Assembly (NCBI RefSeq): GCF_029962485.1 | Contig: NZ_CP073637.1 | Coordinates: 434,001-498,000, forward strand | DNA length: 64,000 bases | Reading direction: 5' to 3' | Source: Burkholderia cepacia | Lineage (GTDB): Bacteria > Pseudomonadota > Gammaproteobacteria > Burkholderiales > Burkholderiaceae | Shown here: positions 9,611-16,806 of the stretch, piece by piece | Position numbering within the stretch: position 1 is the stretch's first letter | Layout: the number at the start of each line of letters is the position of its first letter | The notes under the pieces: generated by a model | What the model saw: the letters and a program-made list of their open reading frames with translations, nothing else | What the model was told of the DNA's origin: nothing | Database searches by the model: none | Made by a program: the position numbers and the translations under genes

Positions 9611-10457
9611 GTCGGGCGCGTTCGACCAGGGGCGCGGTCTGGCGCGCGTCGACATCGCACGTAGGACGGCGTTGGCTTGCCTGTTGTTCACGGCTGTGAC
9701 GGCGTGCGGGAAGTCGGAGCCGACCTACAGCGGGATTTCGGTCATGGGCCAGAACTATCTTCCCTATAACCTGGACAAGTTCACGATCGTCGACGCGTAC
9801 GGCAACAAGGCTAACGGTGGTGGCGACAGCATGCCGGGTGGTGGTGGGGGCGTGACTTGTTGCTATCAGCTCAAGGGGACCGATTTCACGGTCAAGTGGG
9901 ACTACTACGACGTTGATCAGTGGCATAAAGGCGACGAGCAGACGTTTCATGCCGAAGCCAAGGTGACGTTGCCACCGTCAAAGGTCCCGGAGAAAGTCGG
10001 AACTCGAATTGTCGCGGTGCATTTTTATCCGGATCGTCACGTTGAGCTGCAGTTTCCCGCTGCGCCAGCGGACGACTCACGCATTCCGATGATCGACGTG
10101 TCTCACTGGATATCGAGTCGTTATCAGGCGCAACTGAATGAGCGCTACGACGAGCGCGAGGATCAGCAGTATCGGCGCATCGCCCGCATTGTCGCTGCGG
10201 CGTGGCTCAAATACCGGCTCACCGATGTCGACGATCTCGAGCAATACGTGTATTTCGACCTGCTCGTTAATAGCCGATTCGACGCCCATCCGGCGGTACG
10301 GCAGATCCTGAAAGCGGCCAGCGGCAAGCCCGGCGCGTTCGCGAAGTCGATGCAATCGCTACCGAAGAGCGTGTTGTCCGCATTGTCGAACGACGCGTTC
10401 GAAGCGGTCGCCGTGCCGGCGATATCCGGTGGTTTGTTGCCACCGCCGCGTGGATGA
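9603..10457 (+). CDS. DUF3304 lipoprotein, copy 2
   Basis: This is a 284-residue paralogue of copy 1. The ATG at 9603 overlaps the stop of copy 1 by 8 nt, with GGAGG 6 nt before it. It starts MAESGAFDQGRG, so the signal peptide has an unusually long N-region (about 20 residues) before the hydrophobic stretch LACLLFTAV and lipobox VTAC. The mature part follows the family pattern: SGISVMGQNYLPYNLDKFTI, loop DSMPGGGGGV, CCYQLKGTDFTVKW. The same MAESGAFDQ beginning recurs as a dead-end leader at 11489, and the effector at 12472 also begins MAE. This suggests the N-terminus is left over from an ancestral downstream gene. No other in-frame start precedes the lipobox. Confidence 0.83.
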   Translation: MAESGAFDQGRGLARVDIARRTALACLLFTAVTACGKSEPTYSGISVMGQNYLPYNLDKFTIVDAYGNKANGGGDSMPGGGGGVTCCYQLKGTDFTVKWDYYDVDQWHKGDEQTFHAEAKVTLPPSKVPEKVGTRIVAVHFYPDRHVELQFPAAPADDSRIPMIDVSHWISSRYQAQLNERYDEREDQQYRRIARIVAAAWLKYRLTDVDDLEQYVYFDLLVNSRFDAHPAVRQILKAASGKPGAFAKSMQSLPKSVLSALSNDAFEAVAVPAISGGLLPPPRG

Positions 10458-10659
10458 TCGTGTCGGATGCGATTTGCGATGTAGATGAGAGGGATTGATG
10501 AAACGTGGACGTCGGCGCGAAATGGATGCGCGACGACGGAAATATGCGCGGCGCATTCGGTGGCCTATGTCGCTGAGGACGTTCGAATGCTTGAGGCCTG
10601 TCAATGTCTGCATGGCGTGCCGAGAGCGATTCAGAAGGGAAACATCAACGAGTAGAGCA

Positions 10660-11496
10660 ATGAGATTGTCGAGTCTGGTAAGTCGTGTTCTGGCCGGGTG
10701 CTTGCTCGTGGTGGCCGTGACGGCATGCGGGAAGTCGGAGCCCACCTACAGCGGGATTTCGGTTATTGGCCGCAATTATCTGCCGTACAACATGAGCGGC
10801 TTCACCATTACCGACGCGTACGGGAACAAGGCGAGTGGCGGCGGTGATGATCCGCCGGGTGCGGGTGGCGGTAGTGTCAAATGTTGCTACAAGCTGAAGG
10901 GCACGGAATTTGTCGTCAAATGGAATTACTACGATGTCGACCAATGGCACCAAGGGGACAAGCAGACGTTCCGTGCCGAGGCGAAGGTGTCGATGCCGCC
11001 GTCCCGGTCGCCGGACAATGTGGGTTCCCGCATTTTCGAAGTGCACTTCTTCCCCGACCGGCATGTCGAGTTCCAGTTTCCCGGCCAGATGCTCGAGGAT
11101 GCACGCCTGCCGATTGTCGATGTCGTGAGATGGGTGAAGCGGTATCAAGGGAAACTGGACAAGCGATACGACGAGCGCGAAGACCAGCAGTTTCGTCGTG
11201 TCGCCCGGATCGTGGCGTCTGCGTGGTTGAAATATCGTCTGACCGATCGAGGCGATCTCGAGCAGTATGCGTATTACGCCTTGCTTGTGAACAACCGATT
11301 CGATGCGCATCCCGAGGTTCAGCGTGTCCTGCAGGCGGCCGCCGGTAAGCCCGGTACGTTCGCGAAGTCGATGCAGTCTCTGCCGAAGAGCGTGCAGTCG
11401 GCGCTGGCGAGCGATAACTTCGAGCCGGCGGTGGTCCCGGTGATTGCGGACGGATTGCTGCCGCCGCCGCGTGTGCCGGAGGTGCGGCATGGCTGA
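10660..11496 (+). CDS. DUF3304 lipoprotein, copy 3
   Basis: This is a 278-residue paralogue. I place the start at the ATG at 10660 (MRLSSLVSRVLAG), giving a normal signal peptide with lipobox VTAC. The reading frame is open upstream to 10498, where another ATG has AGAGGGA before it, so a protein about 54 residues longer cannot be excluded. The AGAAGGGA ribosome site homologous to that of copy 4 lies at 10633-10640, and the codon at the position of copy 4's ATG is ACG. The mature region has the DDPPGAGGGSV loop shared with copy 4, but the last 230 nt match copy 1, so the gene is a mosaic. Confidence 0.8.
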   Translation: MRLSSLVSRVLAGCLLVVAVTACGKSEPTYSGISVIGRNYLPYNMSGFTITDAYGNKASGGGDDPPGAGGGSVKCCYKLKGTEFVVKWNYYDVDQWHQGDKQTFRAEAKVSMPPSRSPDNVGSRIFEVHFFPDRHVEFQFPGQMLEDARLPIVDVVRWVKRYQGKLDKRYDEREDQQFRRVARIVASAWLKYRLTDRGDLEQYAYYALLVNNRFDAHPEVQRVLQAAAGKPGTFAKSMQSLPKSVQSALASDNFEPAVVPVIADGLLPPPRVPEVRHG

Positions 11497-11635
11497 GTCG
11501 GGCGCGTTCGATCAGCGGCGCAGCCCGGCCCCCGAGCCGCGCGCGAATGCGATCGATCACAGATGTAAAACAGGCGCTTGCTTGCCACGGAACGGCGTGC
11601 GAGGTGTCACTCAGAAGGGAAACATCGATGCATAG
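11489..11635 (+). other. Remnant short ORF (MAES leader) between lipoprotein copies 3 and 4
   Basis: The ATG at 11489 overlaps the copy 3 stop by 8 nt and has the same GGAGG as the copy 2 start. The first codons read MAESGAFDQRRSPAPEP and then run for 48 residues without any signal peptide or domain, ending inside copy 4. Bases 11444-11511 are identical to 9558-9625. It looks like a duplicated start of another gene that now serves at most as a translated leader. Confidence 0.6.
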
Positions 11636-12479
11636 AGGAACGAAACTGGCGCGTATGACGGGCCGTGTTCTGGCGACTTGCCTGTTGTTCGCAGCCGTGA
11701 CAGCCTGTGGTAAATCCGAGCCAACCTACAGCGGGATTTCGGTGATGGGTCGGAATTATCTGCCGTACAACATGAACGGCTTCACCATCACCGATGCTTA
11801 CGGCAACAAGGCAAGCGGTGGCGGAGACGATCCACCTGGCGCAGGTGGCGGCAGCGTCGCGTGTTGCTACACGCTCAAGGGCACCGAATTTACGGTCAAG
11901 TGGAAGTACTACGACGCAGATCGATGGACGATGGACGACTCGCATACTCAGCAAGTCGAGACCAAGATCGCGATGCCGCCGTCAGCCGTTCCGGAGAAAG
12001 TCGGCAGCCGTATTCTTGAAGTTCATTTCTATCCGGATCGTCACGTCGAGCTTCAGTTTCCCGGCCAACTTCTGGACGAATCGCGCATTCCGGTCGTGGA
12101 TGTTTCCCGATGGATGGCGGCGCATTATCAGGAGCAACTGGACAAGAAATTCGACGATACGGATGGGCAGTCGCATCGGCGCATTGCGCGTGTCGTAGCG
12201 GCCGCGTGGTTGAAATACCAGCTGACCGACCGGAATGACCTCGATCAGTACGCGTATTTCAGTTTGCTCGTGAACAGTCGATTCGATGCGCATCCGGAGG
12301 TGCAGCGGGTCCTGCGGGCAGCGGCTGGAAAGCCCGGTGCGTTCGCCAAATCGATGCAAGCGCTACCGAAGAACGTGTTGTCCGAACTGGCGAGCGGCAA
12401 GTTCAGGCCGGTGAACGTACCGACGATTCCCGACGGCCTGGTGCCGCCGCCGCGCACGGAGGAGAAGCAGCATGGCTGA
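11628..12479 (+). CDS. DUF3304 lipoprotein, copy 4
   Basis: This is a 283-residue paralogue. The ATG at 11628 is preceded by AGAAGGGA at a spacing of about 7 nt. The signal peptide MHRGTKLARMTGRVLATCL leads to lipobox VTAC and the DUF3304 block (SGISVMGRNYLPYNMNGFTI, DDPPGAGGGSVACCYTLKGTEFTVKW). It diverges most from the others in the centre (DADRWTMDDSHTQQVETK in place of the DVDQWHKGDEQT-like segment) and in FDDTDGQSHRR against YDEREDQQFRR. Since it directly precedes the effector and overlaps its start by 8 nt, it is the best candidate for the cognate immunity protein. The other copies would then be orphan or broadened immunity. Confidence 0.84.
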   Translation: MHRGTKLARMTGRVLATCLLFAAVTACGKSEPTYSGISVMGRNYLPYNMNGFTITDAYGNKASGGGDDPPGAGGGSVACCYTLKGTEFTVKWKYYDADRWTMDDSHTQQVETKIAMPPSAVPEKVGSRILEVHFYPDRHVELQFPGQLLDESRIPVVDVSRWMAAHYQEQLDKKFDDTDGQSHRRIARVVAAAWLKYQLTDRNDLDQYAYFSLLVNSRFDAHPEVQRVLRAAAGKPGAFAKSMQALPKNVLSELASGKFRPVNVPTIPDGLVPPPRTEEKQHG

Positions 12480-14768
12480 GAGAATCAAGCTCGATCCGGA
12501 TGACGCGACGCCGATGTCCACGTACATGCAGCTCGTCTGCCAGGACGCGAACATGTACCCGAAAGGGGATTGTCTGCCGTGCGGCGCGACGATCCGCATG
12601 GGATTTTTCTTCGATGCATTTGGCAGAAATCGCGATATCGACGACAAGTCGAGCTCTCAATATTCGAACATCTGCCGTTTGTGGGAAGCGCACCGGGACA
12701 ACGACGACAGGCATCGACCAGTCAATCAGTTCTGGTTCCGCTTCTATTATTCGGGGCTGGGCACACCGCTCAACGAGTCGGCCAAAGCCAACGAGTGGAT
12801 CAATGCGGGTGTAGCCGCCGCCAAGATGGGCGGCAAGAAGGCGTTGAGCGGAGCGGAGTCGGCCGCCAAGTCGTTCACGCGCGTCAATACCCCAATCAAA
12901 CAGGCCAGCGTCAAAACGCGTGTCGACGACGTAAAGAAGCAACTCATCGAGAATTTTCTTGAGGGGGATTTTTCGCTTCGACCCATCGACAAGGCATTCC
13001 AGGATCTTCGGAAGGATATCGAGCACATTCCCGCGCAGGCGCGGCGGATCATGAATGTGGTGAATGCGTCGCCGGAGCGATATTGGGAGCGCACCAAGGC
13101 CACCGGAACGCTGCTGTGGCGTAACGCGAAGAACGATTTCAAGAACAACGTCAAAGGCGCCCCGATGAAGGCGGGCTGGGCAGTTGCCCGCAGTCTTTTT
13201 GTCGGCATAGCGATGGAGAACGTGCCGATCGTACGTGACAACTCCGTCATGGCAAAGGCTTTCGGGACGGGGGTCGATACGCGGTTGATTGCAGCCAAGG
13301 ACCAGTTCGAAGAGGCGTACCACGCCGTCAAGAGGCAGATGCCGAAAGTTCGGGCCATCGAGGTATCGGTGTTCGGCGCGGATCGCGGGTGCGTGCTCGC
13401 GCGTGCGTTCATCAACGATCTGGCGGAGAAATACAAGCGCAGGGACGACATGGATCTCGCCATTGACGGCGTATCGATCCAGATCAAGTTTGTCGGCCTG
13501 CTCGATGCCGTTTCGTCGGCCATGTCGGAAGAGGCCGGCGAGCTGATCGGCATGGTGCCGTATCTGGGAATGATCAAGACCAGCTACAAGGATCGAGCCC
13601 TTGGCATACCGGCCAGTGTGCAGCGCTGCGTTCATTTTGCCGCGGCGCACGAGATGCGCTTTTATCAGCGTCTCGACAGTCTCGAGAAGACCCGTGGCGA
13701 GCAATTCCTTTATCCGGGCACGAGTTGCGATGTCGTCGGCGGCGCGCCCAAGGGTTCACTGGGCTTCAATGCCGAGTTGATGCGGATTCCTCTGCGAGAC
13801 ATGCTGCTGGAAGCATTGAAGGCAGGCGCGGTCATGGACACGATGGAGGACCTGCGAGACAAAAAGCCTGACACCTTCCGGAAATTCACGATCGCACAGC
13901 CCGATCAACGCGGACGGCAAGCAATACCGAATCAAGCAACTCGTCGATGCTTACTATGCCCTTGTGCCCCGCAAAGCCGGTGTCGACTTCATTGCACACT
14001 CGAAGATATTCATGCGCTGGATTGCAGCCCGCTACATGGACCCGGAGTTTCGTCGCACGATTTCGGACCCGGTCGCTGACTGGAAGCGGAACACGAGCGA
14101 TGCCGACCTGCAGCGCAAGACGACGAAGTCGCAACTCGACTGGGAACTGCAGCGGCAAGGCATCAACATGAGCATGCTGGCCAGCCGCAGCCCGGCGGAT
14201 CAGGAGAAGGCTGCGGGGGATGAAGGCTGCGAGCGATGCGGCGCAAAAACGTTATGAGAAGCTGATCGCGGAAGCGCCGAATGACTATTCGACGGTCTGG
14301 GAGCGTCTCGAGAAAGAGGCGGCAAAGAAGCTGCGCCACGCGTCCTATCAGGAAGGCTGGAAGAAATCCGCAGAGCAAATCCGGAACATGCCGGACTCGT
14401 GGGATTCCGACAACAAGGCGAGCGCGGACGCCGTCGAAGCAGCCATGCTGCCCGAACCGCAGATGGAGCTCGTGTCGGCCTGGAAGGAAGGCATCGACGG
14501 CAAGCACCCGCTTCCGCCGGACGTGATGGCGCTGTTCGACATGCTCGTTCACGACACGCTGCTGACGAGCTGGCAGGACCATGTGCTGGCACCGTCGCTG
14601 TACTTCCGCACGCGGGACAAGGACGAATTCGGTTCGAGCGATCTAGCCAAGGAAGCGAAGCAGCGCCAGAAAGACGATCGCGTCGCCGCACGCATCGACC
14701 AGGCTGCCAAGCAGAGCCAGGAATGGGCGAAAAGCTACAAGGGCGGCGCGACGCCTCCCGTCCACTGA
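12472..14768 (+). pseudogene. Tle1-like (DUF2235) T6SS lipase effector, broken by two +1 frameshifts
   Basis: Three consecutive frames make one effector of about 764 residues if two extra bases are removed. Frame 1 (12472-14079 as read) holds the DUF2235 N-terminus (MGFFFDAFGRNRDID) and the nucleophile-elbow region VFGADRGCVLARAF near residue 304. The second frame gives the continuation QYRIKQLVDAYYALVPRKAG and IFMRWIAARYMDP. The third frame (from 14220) gives the C-terminus with VHDTLLTSW. The breaks fit one extra C in CCC at 13900-13902 and one extra G in the G5 run at 14215-14219. Canonical DUF2235 lipases have Ser in G-x-S-R-G, whereas here the codon is GAT (Asp304). The apparent acid (D345 in GLLDAVSS) and the His of VHD remain. 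ATG 12472 has GGAGGAG 7 nt upstream. Sequencing error is possible. Confidence 0.75.
14220..14768 (+). CDS. C-terminal fragment of the Tle1-like effector, possibly translated alone
   Basis: This 182-residue reading frame begins with an ATG right after a G5 run that could act as a ribosome site, so it may be made separately even if the frameshift is real. It is charged and helical (many Lys, Glu, Ala), has no signal peptide or membrane segment, and contains the conserved lipase His in LFDMLVHDTLLTSW (fragment residue 111). On its own it lacks the nucleophile region. I read it as the tail of the gene starting at 12472. Confidence 0.5.
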   Translation: MKAASDAAQKRYEKLIAEAPNDYSTVWERLEKEAAKKLRHASYQEGWKKSAEQIRNMPDSWDSDNKASADAVEAAMLPEPQMELVSAWKEGIDGKHPLPPDVMALFDMLVHDTLLTSWQDHVLAPSLYFRTRDKDEFGSSDLAKEAKQRQKDDRVAARIDQAAKQSQEWAKSYKGGATPPVH

Positions 14769-14791
14769 CGGCCGGCCGCCGCCCATGAAAA

Positions 14792-14819
14792 CGGGCGGCG
14801 ACATGCCTGTCGCCGCCCG
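14792..14819 (-). terminator. Intrinsic terminator between the convergent effector and OmpA-family genes
   Basis: A perfect 12-bp inverted repeat (arms 14792-14803 and 14808-14819) has a 4-nt loop. Read on the minus strand it is followed by TTTTC, so it ends the minus-strand transcript of the OmpA-family gene. The stem may also stop the converging effector transcript. Confidence 0.7.
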
Positions 14820-14861
14820 CATCGGATCGCGTGCCGGCTCGCGATGAGCCGGCCGCACGTC

Positions 14862-15812
14862 TTACTGTCCCACCCGGAACTCGATCCTTCGATTCCGTGC
14901 CCGCCCGTCAGCCGTATCGTTCGGCGCAATAGGCTGATCCGGCCCGACGCCCGTCGTCGTCATCTGCTGCGGCGGAATGCTCTTCGTGATCAGGTAACCC
15001 TTCACCGCGTCCGCGCGCGCCTGGCTCAGCGCGATGTTCGACGACCGGTTCCCCGAGTTGTCGGTGTGGCCGATGATGTCGACCGTGCGGTTCTGCATCT
15101 TCGCGAGCGCGGCCGCCATCTGGTCGAGGATCAGCCGGCCCTGCGGCGTCAGCGTGGCGCTGCCGGTCTCGAACTCGATCGTCCGGTTCGCGAGCGTCTG
15201 GTCGAGCACGCCCTGTTCGGACGCCGACACGCGCAGCCCGTTCCTGATCGTGTACGTCGGGTTCAGCGTGTTCGCCATGTCGCTGGCGAGTTGCTGGCGC
15301 AACGCTTCGTTGTGCACCTCGCCCTTCATCTCGATCTGCGTGCCGTTGATCTTCAACTGGCCCTTGCTGATCTGCTTGAGCTGCGCGCCGAGCAGCTTCT
15401 GCACGTTGGCGCTCCAGTTCGGCGGCGTCGCGACGTCGCCGACCTCGATCTGGTCGACGACGTTCGTCGCGCCGTAGGTATCGCGCAGTTTCTGCAGCAC
15501 GGCGGCCTTGGTCGCCTCGTCGGGTACCTTGCCGCCGACGACCACCTGGCCGGGCGTCGCGTTCGCGGGCGGCGGCGTGATCGTGCCGGCCGTGCCGTGT
15601 ACCACCGTGCCGGATGCGGCGCCGGCGTTCGGGTTCGACGACGGCAGCGCGGTCGTGGCGACCGTGCCGTTACCGACAGGCGTGACGGTGGCGCCGGTGT
15701 TCTGCGCGAAGGCTGCACTGCTGGCGACGAGGCCCGCGGCGAAGAGGGCGGCGAGGGCGGGCGAGAGGGCGACCGAAAAACGGGGGCGCCGGTCGTGAAT
15801 CGTGCGATGCAT
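14862..15812 (-). CDS. OmpA-family peptidoglycan-binding protein, T6SS-associated (TagL/TagN-like)
   Basis: This is a 316-residue exported protein. The start at 15812 has GGAGG upstream and gives a signal peptide (MHRTIHDRRPRFSV, then a hydrophobic stretch ending AAFAQ). A Pro/Ala-rich segment follows, then BON-like modules (about 65-195; VVVGGKVPDEATKAAVLQKL and a second copy-like stretch) and a C-terminal OmpA domain (about 200-316). The OmpA domain has the binding motif GHTDNSGN...LSQARADAVKGYL and ends NRRIEFRVGQ. Such proteins anchor the T6SS membrane complex to peptidoglycan. The start lies 4 nt after the tagF stop, so tssM, tagF and this gene form one operon. Confidence 0.87.
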   Translation of the reverse strand: MHRTIHDRRPRFSVALSPALAALFAAGLVASSAAFAQNTGATVTPVGNGTVATTALPSSNPNAGAASGTVVHGTAGTITPPPANATPGQVVVGGKVPDEATKAAVLQKLRDTYGATNVVDQIEVGDVATPPNWSANVQKLLGAQLKQISKGQLKINGTQIEMKGEVHNEALRQQLASDMANTLNPTYTIRNGLRVSASEQGVLDQTLANRTIEFETGSATLTPQGRLILDQMAAALAKMQNRTVDIIGHTDNSGNRSSNIALSQARADAVKGYLITKSIPPQQMTTTGVGPDQPIAPNDTADGRARNRRIEFRVGQ

Positions 15813-15816
15813 CCCG

Positions 15817-16806
15817 TCAGCCTCCGATGAACGCTTCGCGGAACGCGTCGATGGCGACGCGCAGCGAGAGTTGCGGTTGGTCGAGGTAGCTGACGAGCTT
15901 GCTGATCTGCTGATCGTTTTGCGCATGGGCGTCGATCCACTCGGGATCGTCGATGTCGATGTTGTGGGCGGCGTAGGTCTGCGGGTCGACCACGCTCAGC
16001 AGCGTCTTGGCCGACGCGCCGTTGAAGCCGATGACGAGCCGTTCGCGCTCGGCGATCGTGCCGATGAAGATCGCGAGCTCGAAGTCGGCCTGCGCGACGA
16101 ACGGCGCGATCAGTTCGAGCCAGAACGCGGCGACGAGGCTGCGGTAGAACGGATCGACCGGCAGCGGCAGCGTGAGCCCGCGTTCGATGTGCGACGAGCC
16201 GCTTTGCATCACCGGCCGCAGCAGCGAGCCGAGCGCGAGCATCGCGCCGCGCAGCCGCACCGGATGACCGCTTTCGAGCAGCATCTCCTGGAGGCCGTAC
16301 AGCGACTGGTGTTCGACGAAATCGTTGAAGGTACCGTCATGCGACGTGCCGGGGCCGCCGACGTCGATCGGCACTTGCGTGTCGCCGAGCGCCTGCAGCG
16401 CGCCGGGCGGCTCGTCCTTGCCCAGCAGCGGCGGGATCTGCGTGGCGACGCGCGACCACAGCCGTGCGAACGCGAGCGGGCTGCGCGCGAGGAACGCGAG
16501 CGGCCGGTCGACCTCGAGCGCGGTTGCGCCGAGGAACGGGAAGCGGCGCATCGACACGTCGTGGCTCGCGACCATGTGGCCCGCAATCGCGAGCTTGCTG
16601 CGCGAGCCGAGGAACGCGAAATGCATCGGCTTCGCATCCTCGTAGACGATCTTCCAGCGCGGATCTTCCGCGAGCAGTTCGAGCGCCTGCGCGATCCAGC
16701 GGTCGAGCGTCTGCAGCAGCTGCGGATTGTGCGCGCTCTTGACGAAGTCGCCGCGCGACGGAATCTTGCCGAAGTAGGCGATTTGCGCCTGAACGGTTTG
16801 CGTCAT
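15817..16806 (-). CDS. tagF: TagF, T6SS accessory/post-translational regulator
   Basis: This 329-residue protein carries the TagF/ImpM (DUF2094) N-terminal domain: AYFGKIPSRGDFVK at 10-23, LDRWIAQALE, and a long C-terminal region with LLESGHPVRLRGAMLALGSLLRP. In Pseudomonas TagF represses T6SS firing post-translationally, working with the Fha/PppA pathway. Its role in Burkholderia is inferred from that. The ATG at 16806 overlaps the tssM stop as ATGA. A longer reading frame continues upstream of 16806, but it is a shadow of tssM. Confidence 0.9.
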   Translation of the reverse strand: MTQTVQAQIAYFGKIPSRGDFVKSAHNPQLLQTLDRWIAQALELLAEDPRWKIVYEDAKPMHFAFLGSRSKLAIAGHMVASHDVSMRRFPFLGATALEVDRPLAFLARSPLAFARLWSRVATQIPPLLGKDEPPGALQALGDTQVPIDVGGPGTSHDGTFNDFVEHQSLYGLQEMLLESGHPVRLRGAMLALGSLLRPVMQSGSSHIERGLTLPLPVDPFYRSLVAAFWLELIAPFVAQADFELAIFIGTIAERERLVIGFNGASAKTLLSVVDPQTYAAHNIDIDDPEWIDAHAQNDQQISKLVSYLDQPQLSLRVAIDAFREAFIGG

